The translations under genes and the position numbers were made by a program. The notes beneath the pieces were generated by a model. It was not told the DNA's origin. It saw only the letters and a list, made by a program, of their open reading frames with translations, and made no database searches. From Spisula solida (lineage: Eukaryota; Mollusca; Bivalvia; Venerida; Mactridae): 64,000 nucleotides of DNA. The first letter of the stretch is position 1. Each line of letters starts with the position of its first letter. The stretch lies in the NCBI GenBank assembly GCA_947247005.1, contig OX365960.1:18069533-18133532 (forward strand), written 5' to 3'. Shown piece by piece: positions 1-12,240 of this stretch.

Positions 1-1649
1 AGCTTTGTAGCAGTTACACTTGCTTAGTTACACTTTTGTTGTTGGGCCAATTATGTATCTGTTTATTCTCACTTTTCAACATTCGTCCAATCAATTCTTT
101 TTCAATTTACAATGTTGCTTGCACTTATATTAGGCCAAATTGACACTAGAAAGTTGGACTTTGAAGCTGGTCAGTTTTACGTTTTCTTATTGAATAGATG
201 TGTTGGCCATTGTGGTAAGTACATCTGGGCAGTGAGTTTTCTTTTCTTCTTTGTGTGTTTGTTTTGTTTGTGCTCTGTAGCTCCGAACGGTTGTTTCTGT
301 TGAATTCTGCCTTGTCTTGCCGATATGTTATTATCTTTTTGTTGATGTTTGTAAACAAGACTAGATAATTATATACATGTTTTGAAACGAACCATTTTAA
401 AGTGGTGGTCATCAACTTAATGCTTGGTGTGTGTTTTGCGCAAGTGGTAAAATGCATACAACATCAACATGTTTACGTGAGCCCTATCTTTCTCTTAACA
501 ATATAGTAGTATTTCATACTATAACCTTACCACTCTGTCCCCTTTATTCTAACAACGCATATTACAATGGCCAGCCAATAACCGAGCCTTTATTTTTATT
601 GTACAATTACTTCCTGGCGCATCAACTTAGTTATGTATCTTTTTAGGACTTAAGACAGCTACAACCATGCATTTCAGCAGTTTAACTGTTGTACCTACGT
701 CATTCAGCTTTTTGCATTCCTGCTGAAACTTCTCCATTCAGCTTTTTAACAGCTGGGACTAGGGCGGAATATTTTCTCGTTCGGTTGTGTGTTGGGCATT
801 GTGCCTTGTATGTTTTTATAGGTAATTCTACATGGGCATTCAGCTTTTGATTGCTGAAACTAGTTCATTCAGCTGTTTGACAGCTGGGATTTTGGTGGAT
901 CATTTTCACGTAAGGTTGTGTGTTGGGCATTATGCCTTGTATGTTTCATGTTATCTGTGCTCGGCTGGTTAAGTTGATTGCTGCCTACCCTGTCCGACTT
1001 AATATTATCTTTTAGCATTCGGACAAATTAACTAGGGCCCGTACGACCGTATCTTCTTTAGGGCATTACCAGTTAACAAACAGCCTAAGAAATAATAATG
1101 GGGAATTTCAAAACTCTGCATTTTGTGATATATTCCCTTAGGCCTGTGTTTTATCGATTCTTGTTCCATGACCTTGTTTATTACAGCTTGATGATCATAT
1201 ATCGCACATGACTCAAATGTGATAGAGATGACCATCGTGACCAATATTCAGAATGATGCGATCAAAATCTAGTGTGTTCACAACATGTCCATCTTATTTG
1301 GCCTAGTTATCTAGTTTTTACCCTAACATGTGAATGGACGACAGACGGACGACGGACGATCAGCGATCACAAAAGCTCACATTGTCACTACATGACAGAT
1401 GAGCTAATAAAACGGAATAATAAATACCAAGTTTCATTTACCCGTAACAAATCATATGTATTATCATAACAATTATTTATACATAAATGTTACACATTGT
1501 TACAATGGGGCATTATTTATTTCAAATATTCGAGTCCAAAATATGTTCGAAATATAAGGGGTTTTGGCACAAAAACGCATATCTCCGACAAAGGACCATT
1601 ATTAGGGGAGACATAATCTTACAGTATTATCATTATTATTATTATTAAA
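1..1649. other. Intergenic DNA, no gene recognised
   Basis: I see no exon with convincing coding character here. The stretch holds a dispersed repeat (about 690-985) and a short GACGGACGG-type simple repeat near 1335-1360. On the minus strand, an AATAAA lies at 1516-1521, about 130 bases beyond the stop codon of gene A, so the 3' UTR of gene A may reach about 1500. Confidence 0.5.
690..985 (+). repeat. Dispersed repeat, CATTCAGCTTTTT family, internally doubled
   Basis: Two related half-units follow one another. Each carries CATTCAGCTTTT, then CAGCTGGGA and then GTTGGGCATT (about 697-820 and 836-955). A second copy lies at 31497-31681, and an inverted fragment at 2884-3040 shares the GGGCATTGTGCC and GTGCTGCC motifs. 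No coding content or clear inverted ends are visible, so the class is unknown. Confidence 0.6.
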
Positions 1650-2774
1650 TTATGATGAAGATGCCGAATCATTACTCCGTACACTTGAGTCAGTTTCCTT
1701 ACAAACATCTGATACCAACTCCATAAGCGCATGTCCATGACATCGTTCTGGGTGACACCAACAACCTAATATTTTACCTTTAAGTTCATCTAATGACTCA
1801 TATAAAGTTTTTCCGTTTTCTTGGATTTTCTTATTTGTTCGAATATAATCTTTAAACTGTTGACAAATTTGTTCTCGGCTACAATTTTTAGATTTAAAAG
1901 GGTTACTCCATTTACTTCGTATTGCGCCAGGTACTTTGCGACTCATATCACTACTTATATAAACATGGTCAGTAACTTTAACCCAATTTTCAAGATTGTT
2001 AAATCCTTTTTTCATTAAGTCTTTTTTATGCACATTTATAACTTTCATTCCTGTTAGTTTTGAAAGTGTATCATAGTCCGGATATGTATCTTGCACGCCA
2101 GTTTCACCACCGGAAGATCTTCTGTTTGCCGATGATGCCCCTTTTCCTTTCTTGTCTTTCTTTACTTTACCTGGAAGCCCAGGCTCACTGGAAACTAACT
2201 TCAACCCGTTCCTAAAAGGAAAAAACACAAGGTATTGAGTGTGTATATACACGTAAGGTTTACCGTTTAAAGTATAGTGTGTTGCTTCGCTCGCTTCGCC
2301 CTTTTTGATCATTAAAAATTTACTTAATATGTTCTAACTATTACATATATAGTAATATATACCGAAAACAATTACACGATATAGCGGTCTATAAATGAAT
2401 GTATGAATTTATTATTTAAACAATTGATATAAAACTAGCTGTTTGGTTGTATATGTATGTCTAGATAACTCTTATTAAGTATGCTGCCAAATAGAGCTTA
2501 AATAGTGCGATATGCCTAACTAAATATGAAACCACATACATATTCCTAAGTTGAGATGCGCAAACAACCCATTAAATTTAAATATGTCCCAAGTTGTATA
2601 TTACCTGCTTGAGGAAGGTTTATCTTTTGTTGAAGTTTCCGTTAGTGTTAGATGTTTTTTCATGGCGTCTTCTAATGACGCCACTGTTGAATTCTGGTTT
2701 AAACCAGAAGCACCGGAAGTTCCGGTCATACTCCAATCCTCATCCTCAATATCTTCAATACCACCAGTCGCCAT
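1650..2774 (-). CDS. DUF4326 protein with RIOK3-like N-terminus (gene A)
   Basis: Two coding exons: 2605-2774 and 1650-2211, joined in phase 2 (AG|G) across a 393-bp GT-AG intron, giving 243 residues. An acceptor at 2790-2791 lies 15 bases before the ATG, so a 5' UTR intron precedes it. Residues 1-57 are acidic and Ser/Thr-rich and include TVASLEDAMKK, which resembles the N-terminus of RIOK3. The middle is basic (about residues 70-90). The C-terminal part is a DUF4326 domain: SKWSNPFKSKNCSREQ (about 154-170) and GCWCHPERCHGHALMEL (about 206-222), the Cys/His-rich family signature. DUF4326 is a family of unknown function known mostly from bacteria and phages. Gene B downstream is a close paralogue. 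The enzymatic role is unknown. The domain call rests on motif recognition and the gene structure on matching splice sites and phases in both copies. Confidence 0.83.
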
Positions 2775-2883
2775 GACGAATTTGTATGTCTGTAAAATTA
2801 TAAGGTTTATAAGAACTAATTATTTATATACGTACGTAGGCAAATGAACATTTAAGCTATAAAACAACGCTAAAATATAATAT

Positions 2884-3040
2884 TGAGTCAGACAGGGGAG
2901 GCAGCACTCAACTTACCCAGGCGAGCACAGAAAACATTAAAAACATACACGGCACAATGCCCATCTGAACTGACCGAGCACAGAAAACCTAAAACACGTA
3001 CGAGGCACAATTACCATATAAACAAGTAAAAATCCGCCCA
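2884..3040 (-). repeat. Dispersed repeat fragment in intron 1 of gene A
   Basis: Read on the minus strand it carries GGGCATTGTGCC, CTGTGCTCG and AGTGCTGCC in the same order as the copies at 690-985 and 31497-31681. It is a partial, inverted copy of that family. Confidence 0.55.
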
Positions 3041-3187
3041 AGTCTAAGTATGTCAAGGTAAAATATCTATAGATGACTTCTACGTAGATTACTAGTATAT
3101 AATTATTTAAATGGTTATAGACACTTGCTTAGGTATGTTTTAATATATATGATTCAATGCCACCACAATAATATTACCACATCAGCC

Positions 3188-3476
3188 AGGCCCAAGGCCG
3201 AACTTAAAATATTCTTCCCGACCCATGCAGATTTAGAATGGGTAGATAGGTAGGTTAAAAAAATTTGGAATTGAAATTTAGTAATAAAAAATGTAACTCT
3301 AAGGTGAAAATCAAAAGTCTTAAATTTACTAGCAAGAAACAAGACCGTATACAAAAAAATAACATTTTCATCCCAATTTTTTTATATTTCAATGGGGCAA
3401 TCAAATATTTTGGGTAGGGCCATTTTTGTCTGGGTAGGTAGGGGATGAGGAAACAAATAATATTTTATTTTAGGCC
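3188..3476. mobile_element. MITE, AGGCC..AAAATATT..GTTTCCCC family
   Basis: The left end (CGAACTTAAAATATTCTTCCC) and right end (GAGGAAACAAATAATATTTT then AGGCC) are imperfect inverted repeats around an AT-rich core. Related copies lie at 14393-14733 and 49464-49893. There is no coding capacity. The copy sits in the 5' UTR intron of gene A. Confidence 0.6.
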
Positions 3477-3534
3477 CAATGATACACAATAACACTGAAA
3501 ACAATACAACCATTCATTGGCATATCAACATACC

Positions 3535-3777
3535 GCTGGCTTAGAATTAGAAGGTCGTAAGGATAGACCTTATAGGACTAGTACATATTAGAAATCTCCA
3601 TATCAAGGCGCTTCTTGTGAGCCTATTTTCATGGAAATCGGAAGTGGCCATGTTGACCAAACTGAAGTTTAAAAAGTTTTTCAATCAGTAAAGACTGAAG
3701 AGTATTTTTCAGACAGTGTTTTCTTGTTTTCTCAAACCATTGATTTTGTACTTACAACCTTCAAATTCTAAGCCAGC
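3535..3777. mobile_element. MITE, GCTGGCTTAGAATT family, copy 1
   Basis: Inverted ends TAYCGCTGGCTTAGAATT face each other at 3531-3548 and 3764-3781, bounded by TA on both sides as in Tc1/mariner-type insertions. A second copy lies at 9324-9551. It is non-coding and sits in intron 1 of gene A. Confidence 0.7.
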
Positions 3778-4799
3778 GATATAGACATTACATTCGTCGT
3801 TAATCAGGCGGCATGAATAACATACAGTCATATCGACATGAATAGAAAATGATAGAACGTATTTAACAAAAATATTTTACAAATTAACCGACATTACATT
3901 GCACTAGAAATGTTCTGAAATGCATGCCATACTCGCCGATTTGGAACGTTGATTGATTTGTGACTAAAGCAATTATTACATTATCTAGTTTATTTACATT
4001 GTGTTTTTAAAGATTTAAACATAACTTATTTCAAACTCAGTGCGTTACTCAAATAATAATTTACATAATAAAAATAATTATACAATACATGGGTAAAACG
4101 GTCGGGCCACATGTTTCAAAAAGATTTACGGCCTTACTATTAAATAGAACGTATGAGAACACCCATTTATGTTTATTATGTTAAATAAGTTTAATTGAAT
4201 CATAACACATGGATAACACAATAAGATAGCTTAAAATACATGCATATATCTATCTTTATCTTATCCGCCTTATCTTAAAGATAGCAATAGCGATTAGCAA
4301 ATGTACCTTATTTTTTATCACATGTAAATATATAATAGTAGTGAGGACACTTACTATTTGTCTAATACAATTTTTTTTAGATTGACCATTCATGTTAAGT
4401 ATTGTTGTAAATTATTATTGGTATTTGTACAACTGTTTGTTTACATGGAATAGATTGAACAATAAACTATGAAACTGTATAGATACCTGCCTAATAATAA
4501 CAAAATGTACAAGCGCTTCCAAATCAATTTGTTTCATTGTATCTGTAAATTTGTATCTACTCCTCAAATTACTGTTTGCCATCTGAGGGTAATATTTATC
4601 ACATAACTAATTATGTAAAGGCATAATGTGTGGCGTCTAATTTTTAATATTTTAATTTAATCATTGTTTTCAGCAAAAATATATAACAGTCCAAACAGCA
4701 TAGGACGCACGTTGAAAAAGGTTTCAAACAAACTTTTTCACTAATTAAGGTGCTTATGACTTGAAATGTATAAATATGTATGTAAAAAACAAAACTTAC

Positions 4800-5033
4800 C
4801 TCAGTCGCTAGAGTCGCTATATTCAAATGAATATATGATATATATCAAATGGTATACTAATCACAGTGAACATAGATTATTTGAGATCTGTTTGATGTTT
4901 GAGCGTATTTATTCTATTTTCTTTCTATATATAGTTCGATTGCGCAATATTTTCATCCGGGCGATTGAGACTCCAGCACCATTTCACAACGATTTGACAG
5001 AAGGATAAAAATAGCAACCACAGAAAAGATTAC
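4800..5033 (-). promoter_or_regulatory. Gene A promoter and noncoding first exon
   Basis: On the minus strand a GTAAGT donor at 4798-4799 ends a probable noncoding exon (4800 to about 4900). It would splice to the acceptor at 2790-2791. A TATATA box lies at about 4926-4931. Upstream of it, 4938-5033 aligns with 12371-12465 in front of gene B, sharing ATCCGGG, TTGAGAC, TTGACAG, CACAGAAA and GATTAC in the same order. Transcription-start positions are inferred. Confidence 0.6.
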
Positions 5034-5336
5034 GATATATTCTATTTATAGAAAATGTACAAGTGAATATTTACGCGGGTCAAAATTTTTCGCGCATTTT
5101 GAGTTTCAGACATTTGACGCGAAGAAATAGTAGCAGATAATTAGCTATTTTTAAAATTTCTTATTAGAGTTTTATGATGACAAAAAATTACGCTAAATAA
5201 AATTTTCTAATATTTCCACTCCGCTAACATAACCACTTATATGGTAATATGACCAGTGAGTTACCATCAACCGTAACAGACAATGTAATATAATCCAAGG
5301 AACCTGTAAACCTGTGTGTTATTGTCGAGTCTTACA

Positions 5337-5500
5337 CACAGGTAACTCTATCATTGATAAAGAGTAAAAAAAAAATTTTTATTAAATTTATGTTTTCTTA
5401 AATTAAAAAAAAAATTTAGATCTAGATCTGTGTTTTCTAAAATATTATGAACAAAAAAAAAAACATTTTTTACTCTTTATCAATGATACAGTTACCTGTG
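5337..5500. mobile_element. hAT-like foldback MITE with 8-bp target duplication
   Basis: Inverted ends CACAGGTAAC / GTTACCTGTG extend inward through ATCATTGATAAAGAGTAAA, so the element can fold into a long hairpin with an A/T loop. Both flanks carry GTCTTACA (5329-5336 and 5501-5508). An 8-bp duplication fits the hAT superfamily. A related copy is at 33861-33975. Confidence 0.82.
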
Positions 5501-6887
5501 GTCTTACATATGGATTTACAAAAACATATTACGCCTAGTTAAAATCATAGGTGGGTACTATATATTTATTTCTATATGACTTTTGACTCTCACATTAAAT
5601 TTTTACTTTTTTTATATCAATTGTCAGTAATTTATGGAAGAAAAACACAGTTTCATTTACTACGGAGTGAAACTCGGTTTAATTAGGGTGATAAAATAAT
5701 TTTACAAATTTTATAAAAATATTCTACAGTATATTTTATAGTTTAGCGTGTTAAACACGGCTATAAAATGATACCTTTTTTCCATTCAACACTGTCCGTG
5801 TGGTACTGTCAGGTTTGGCACGAGTGTTAATTAGAAAGCATCGATGCCTTGCTTAAAGAGCTATGCATTGGTGGTGAACAAGTATCGCAGCAACTTTCAA
5901 TGAAATAATTTTAATAGGCTACGCACAAGTTAACCTGAGTATGAAACTTAACCAAGACATTTCTTAAGTCCATAAAGGGCCACAATTTTTACAAAATGTA
6001 GGACAAAGTTATGTGTCTTATTTTACAAAGCCATTTATTGGTGGTGAACAAGTGTTGCAATTTTCAATTAAGTAGCTTTAATAGTAAAGGAAAAATTTAC
6101 ATAATCATCAACTTAACAAAGATATTGTCAAAGTCGATATAAGGGGTAATTATTCAAAGAGCGGGACAGAGTTATGAGTCTAGCTTTACACAGCCAAGTA
6201 TCGATTGTGAACAAGTGCTGCTAGTTTCAAAGCAATAGCTTTGATAGTAATGGAGAAAAATTGACCTAAACATGAAACGTAACCAAGATTAGTCCAAATA
6301 TAGGCAATAGCTCTTGCAGAATGCAGAACGGACTTACGGGTCTTGCTTTACAGAATCGGGTATTGGGATGAACCAGTGTTGCTAATTTCAATTTAAAGCG
6401 ATAGCTTTGACAGTTTAAGAGAATGTTGACCTAAACATAAAACAAACCAAACAATGCCGATGTTATCGACGATCAAGTGATGACAAAAGATCATATTGTG
6501 TTTTTTTCAAAATATATATTAGATTAGCTTGCTGAAACATTAAACAATTATTCAACGCATGAAGACGAAGTGTAGAGCCCATGTTCCAACCTTGCCAACT
6601 CAATGTCATGTGCAGTTCAATGTCAAAGGTTTTAGCATTACATTACGCCTCCGCTCCATAAAGTTTAACACTTGTGCCAAATTATCCGAAATTTAAAACA
6701 ATTTAGTAACTTTCTTGCCAGATCAAGGTCACAATTTAATGTTCAATGCTTGAATCCTATAGTTTGTGTCCGCTTTTAACACTTCAGTCGAATTACGTGA
6801 AACTTAAATGTATGGTATTTTGTTGCTCTGACATCTGGTAGGTCATTGAGTACTTTCTGTGCTACTCTAAGAGTTCTGATGAGGCAT

Positions 6888-7090
6888 TTTACATGTTTTA
6901 CATTATATTATAACCTGTGGTGTGTTCATGTTTTACATTATTTTATAACCTGTGGTGTTTTTTTATGTTTTACATTCTTTTATAACCTGTGGTGTTTTCA
7001 AGTTTTACATTCTTTTATAACCTGCGGTGTTTTCATGTTTTACATTCTTTTATAACCTGTGGTGTTTTCATGTTTTACATTCTTTTATAA
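6888..7090. repeat. 35-bp minisatellite, about 5.5 copies
   Basis: Units contain ATAACCTGTGGTG and CATGTTTTACATT. The TAACC motif recurs at 6911, 6946, 6983, 7018 and 7053, a 35-bp spacing with one 2-base slip. The short open frame across it is a by-product of the repetition. Confidence 0.85.
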
Positions 7091-8639
7091 ACAGTCACTG
7101 TGACGTTTTGGTTAGGGGCATTATTGTATTGTGGGAAACATTTATTTACTCTGTCGTGTTTTTAGACTGTCTTGTTCTGTGATGTTGTCTTTGTGATAAT
7201 TAAGTTTGAGGTTTAGAGCATCGTAGACGTCCAAATCCTCAGTGACATTTGCCACCTTCCGTACCAAGGCGGAAGTCCTACGGTCCTTCTTTTGTGTATG
7301 CTGTGTCCACTTTATAATTAAAAAAAGTAACGAAAATTACACAACAAAAGATTTTTGTGATAGTGCCTCGTAGAGTGCCTTTTACTACGAATGTATGTTC
7401 TTCGGAGTCCAGTATTTTTAGCTGCTTCGTTTCTTCTAAAGGACATGTACCGGTAAACTATTTCTGTTGGGAGTTGCTTTAATTGTGGGCTGCCCTTGAG
7501 ATGTGGCGTTGTCCTTGTAACTCGTTCTTGTTTATGGGCTGACTGAATGAAGGAGCAGACTTTCGCAGTAGGTTTTTTTGAAGATGTTAAGTTGCGTTTT
7601 TTTCTTGGTACATTTTTGTGGCTGTGCTTGTGATTTTGGTGATGTTTTGTATGTTCTATGTCTAATGTGTTGAGCTGTTTCTGGCGAATGCTGCATTCAC
7701 ATTCCGATTTGATTCTTGTATTGTTAATGTGCAGCTATCGGAGACGACGTTTTTGAATCCAATAGGTTCATGATTGCATAAGTTCAAGGTCACTGTTCAC
7801 AATCCATGAATGTGGCGAGGGATATAGCCGTCTTTGAGACTACCTTGTCAGTGAATTTCGTGATAAAAGTTAAAATATTGTTAGATTTATAAACTTTATT
7901 TCATAATCCAATAAGCCTCGCATTCCACTTGGAGCAAAGCTAAATGTACATTAATCATTGAAAAATATAAATTAAAAATTGAAAATTATGTACATTATAT
8001 TAGGCATAACTAAAATTGCATTTGTATTGCTTTTCCTTTCTTTTTCATAACGCAGAAGTTACCTATGGCGGAAAGAACATACTTACAAAATATAAGAAAT
8101 ACATACATTTATTTATTTAAAAAATACTAATAATTAAATATTACTAGTGTTATTTTTTGCAGAGAAGACCAATGAAAAATGTAAAATGGTAAATAATGTA
8201 TTCAGACATACATGGTTCTAATATTACATGTTATTTAATGCTAACTGATGAGATATGGAGTTCTATCAGTGAAATAAAACCTATATCAGTCACTGGTTAT
8301 CACCTACAATGTGACTGATATAAGCTCCGCCCCCTCACAGGGACAACTTTAATTTACCAAAATCTCAACACTAAAATGTCTGTAACTTTTTTATTACCGA
8401 ACGGAAACATGTAATGTGGGGGTTTTTATTCTTAGTTTTACCATTTCCTACAAGTTGGTGTATGATTTAATGCAAAATTCTCAAAAAAGTCGTTTTCACC
8501 TATTCACCATAATCCAAAATGGCGGATTTTGAAGTGAAAAATATGAATGGAATAACATATTCATACGTAGCCTAACCACAGTGGTAATTTGGCATAAATA
8601 GTACCAGTTTTGACACCATAAAAGCATTAAATAAATAGA

Positions 8640-8791
8640 ATATTTGTTTGTTTTGATTGAATATGGTTAATATCTCATCTTGTAGTGATAAAATTTTAAT
8701 ATTTTCACTTGCGCTACACGCTCTTGAAAATATTGAATTTTATCACTACACGATGAGATATAAACCATATCCAATCAAAACAAACAAATAT
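8640..8791. mobile_element. 152-bp near-perfect foldback element
   Basis: The arms begin and end with ATATTTGTTTG / CAAACAAATAT and stay complementary for about 65 bases each. They flank a short loop containing CTTGCGCTACACGCTC. No target duplication is obvious. It could be a MITE or an independent palindrome. The arms carry no coding signal. Confidence 0.75.
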
Positions 8792-9323
8792 CCTCTATAA
8801 AATACATACTAGTAATGCATGAATCATAAAGATGCGTGTCATGTACGCTGACTTTATCTTGCACAAACGGGATTTGTACGTGTGGTGTAAATGTTTATTC
8901 TAATTTTCCATATACATTTTGTATTGAAATAGCCCATACTATATACTACACAAAACATGTGTTCGTGTATTTGTATTGCCGTGTAGGCCTGCGTACATTT
9001 ATAATATTGGTTGATATATTCGATGAATTAAGTACAATACATCATGAAGTACAGGGTGTTAAAAAAGTGTGTGGTCGAAATTTACTTTCATACTAACTTT
9101 TATCTGAGCTTTGTACGCAGTGTCCAATTTTATTATCTTATTCTAAAAGCAACATTTATTAAAAGATATATTAGAACAATGGTAGAACCCTCTGAAATTT
9201 AACATGAAAGTTTACATTCTTCTGACGCCAGAACAATCAACTGTTAAAACGTAAACTTTGAGAACTAACATTTTAACACCCTGTAAATGTACATTGATCA
9301 ATTACAATTATGAGCATGGCATA

Positions 9324-9551
9324 GCTGGCTTAGAATTTGTAAGACGTATAAGAATCATGCATGTGTGAAATCTGCATCTCAAGGCTTTTCTTATGAGCCT
9401 ATTTTCATGAAGATCGGAAGCGGTCACGTTGACCAAACTGAAGTTTAAAAAGCTTGAGTTAACCATAAGTAAAGGGTATTTTTCAGACTGTCTTTTCTTG
9501 TTTTCTCAAAATAATGATTTTGTACTTACGACCTTCTAATTCTAAGCCAGC
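9324..9551. mobile_element. MITE, GCTGGCTTAGAATT family, copy 2
   Basis: It starts with GCTGGCTTAGAATT and ends with AATTCTAAGCCAGC. The interior is clearly alignable with 3535-3777, sharing GAGCCTATTTTCATG and GACCAAACTGAAG. Confidence 0.72.
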
Positions 9552-10364
9552 AACATGTACATTCATTTTATAATTCCAGCATAATTATATGTATATAGTT
9601 TTATATAAGAATTAAGAACACATACTAGTATACATTATATTACTACGAAAACATTGGTGGTTTACAAAATGTTTAACAACAATCATGACCGTAAATAGAT
9701 TACATTCTTGCAACAATACAATTTTGTTTAATCTCACACAATCAGCAGCAGCATCTATTGTGTATGCACAAAGAGATAACGAAGTTTTATTTGAAAGAAA
9801 CAATAATGAATATAACCGAGTTTTAAATATCGTAGAAGAAAGCATGGTCACGAGTTTTGGATGCGTGGTGATTAAATCACGAGTGCGTAAAAAACACGGG
9901 TGTTTTATTTAACGCATCCGAACAAGTCACTGTGCTTTAATTATTATAGATAAAAAACGGATACATATTTAGTATCTAGATTCTAACATAGCCAATATTC
10001 TGCATCTGACAACGCATCAAGACACGGAAGTTATTCAAGCACACATGGGTTTCTTCTATGTGGATTTAGGTAAAGCTGCTGGCTGTGTTAGATATTAAAA
10101 CATACATTTATTATACATGTATCTTAAACAAAAACAAATCGAAACGTGTTTCCTGTCGATGTCGGAACTATAAGGTCGGATGGAGACATCGTATCATCAG
10201 AAAAGAACACTTGATATAAATTTATTTCATAAAAATGACACCTAGCTGTTACCTGAGTTCACTTTGAGCAAGAACAACGCTCTGCAACTCTGTGCTCGAC
10301 GCCATTTCAAAAATAGCTTGTCTCGCGTTATTATAACGAGAACTTGATTCTATGGTGGGCGTGC

Positions 10365-11673
10365 CTAAGAATCATCTGCAGAAAGGTCACACACTTCAGA
10401 CACCAACTCCATAAGCATATGTCCATGACATCTTTCTGGATGACACCAACATCCGATTGTTTTCCCTTTAAGTTCATCCAAAGACTGATATAATGTATTT
10501 CCGTTGTCATGGATTTTCTTATTTGTTCGAATATAATCTTTAAACTGTTGACAACTTTGTTCTCGACTGCAATTTTTAGATTTAAACGGGTTGCACCACT
10601 TGCTTCCCACAGCGCCAGGCACGTAACACGTCATATCACGACCTATATACATATGGCCAGGCCTTTTGACCCAGTCCTCAAGATTTTTGTACCCGTTTTT
10701 CATTAAATCTTTTTTATGAACATTGGCAACCTGCATGCCAGTCTGTTTCGAAATTGTTTCATAGTCCGGGTATATATCTAGCACAGCTGTATCACCGGAA
10801 GTCCATTTACCGGAAGTGGGTTTACCGGAAGTGGGTCGACTGACTGGTCTTCTGTTTGCAGATGATGCCCCTCTGCCTCCCCTGGCTCTATTCACTTTAC
10901 CCGGATACCAAGGTTCGCTAGAAACGAATTTGAATCCGTCCCTAAAAATACATTAGAAATGTTCGTATACATAGATCTACAAAAGAGGTGTTGACCTATT
11001 TATATCTAACATAATTGGCATACGAAAGCTGGTACCCTCTTTTTCCACAGTTGTCACAGCAAACATGGATACCAGTACCACTGCACCACCTTCTCACTAT
11101 AATGGCACACTCAGATAATTTGAAACTCAGATAATTTAAACCCATGGGGCTATTGCTCAGCATAACATCGCATGCATGACTTATTTAAAATATAATGACG
11201 CATTAAAAAAGACATGTTAGATCTAGAAGCGAGTTTAAATATTCAAAATCCGTGGTTGAGCTATACCTTTATATAACTACAGCTAGCTTGTCGTCCTGAC
11301 GATTTGACAAACATTCTAGGTAAAAATAATTGGATCTGCCGACCTCATTACAAAACCACATAACGTTTGTGAAGTTTGGAAGTGTCAGACAATAGAATCT
11401 ACCAGCCAAAACATTATAATGTCCTTTTTTTCTATTAAAGCTCTATATTTATTATAAGCCCCAGTCGTAATTAAGATGTCTAAATTATGCCTACCTGGTG
11501 GCGTGAGTTTTATCTGTTGTTGAGTCTGTCTTCTGTTCTTTCATGACGTCTTGTAATGACGTCACTGTTCCACTCTGTGTAGAACCACCGCTCCATGGGG
11601 ATTGGCTTGAAGGACCGGAAGTACTGGTAATATTTTTATTCCATGCGTTAAATCCACTGCCGCCACTTGCCAT
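10365..11673 (-). CDS. DUF4326 protein with RIOK3-like N-terminus (gene B)
   Basis: Two coding exons: 11495-11673 and 10365-10941, joined in phase 2 (AG|G), giving 251 residues. An acceptor 17 bases before the ATG implies a 5' UTR intron. The first exon contains SPWSGGSTQSGTVTSLQDVM, very like RIOK3 (SPWS..NTVTPCSLEDVM). The second exon encodes FVSSEPWYPGK and a basic linker with a repeated TSGKPTSGKWTSG run that gene A lacks. It then encodes the DUF4326 domain with NPFKSKNCSREQ and GCWCHPERCHGHMLMEL (about 223-239). The family function is unknown. The Cys and His residues could bind metal or form a catalytic site, but that is inference. It is a tandem paralogue of gene A and diverges from the RIOK3 gene about 1 kb away. 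Confidence 0.85.
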
Positions 11674-12240
11674 GTCGTGTTTAGGAATGTCTGAAAAAAT
11701 AATACGTTTCTAATAACCCAGCAGCGTTTTGTTTGTGCTCATTAATTCTTTGTTGTTTTCTTCTTTTAAAAATTCATTTACTTTTCTTTAATCACCTACC
11801 AAACCTACCAATAATACTCGGAAGAGGAGTTCGGCAGTATCGATGGACGGACGGACGGATGGATGGATCTCGGTCTTATTAATAAGTGAAAAACGTAAGT
11901 GAAAAGTACGTTATTCCACCTACAAAAGCATCTAAACATAATGAGGCTATCTCCAAATGGATATAATAGACCTACGTATGAAGACCCCGTTTTCAGTATT
12001 CCAATGCAATCACAATAATAAGACTATTTCATCTTTTTACTGTTAATGTTTTATTGATTCAAACAAATAGATCTATAATCAGTCCACATAGGTCTATATC
12101 GTGCTGTAGGCCTTATAACAGTTTTTTTCTGTTTTCCGGTTTCTACATGTACGGATAAAATTACTTTTAAACACGATTTCATCCGTTCAGACGCTTATTA
12201 AAATTAGGTAGGTAAAAAGATGCATTGAAACACAACTTAC

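Larger units (their letters stand above)
5501..10364. other. Spacer between gene A promoter and gene B
   Basis: This 4.9-kb stretch contains no exon I can support. It holds a 35-bp minisatellite (6888-7090), a 152-bp foldback (8640-8791) and a MITE (9324-9551). The rest is AT-rich and without recognisable structure. Minus-strand AATAAA at 10221-10226 is a candidate poly(A) signal for gene B. Confidence 0.5.

Noticed and set aside
6846..7055. Small 69-residue open frame
   Set aside because: It coincides with the 35-bp minisatellite and encodes only its repeats.
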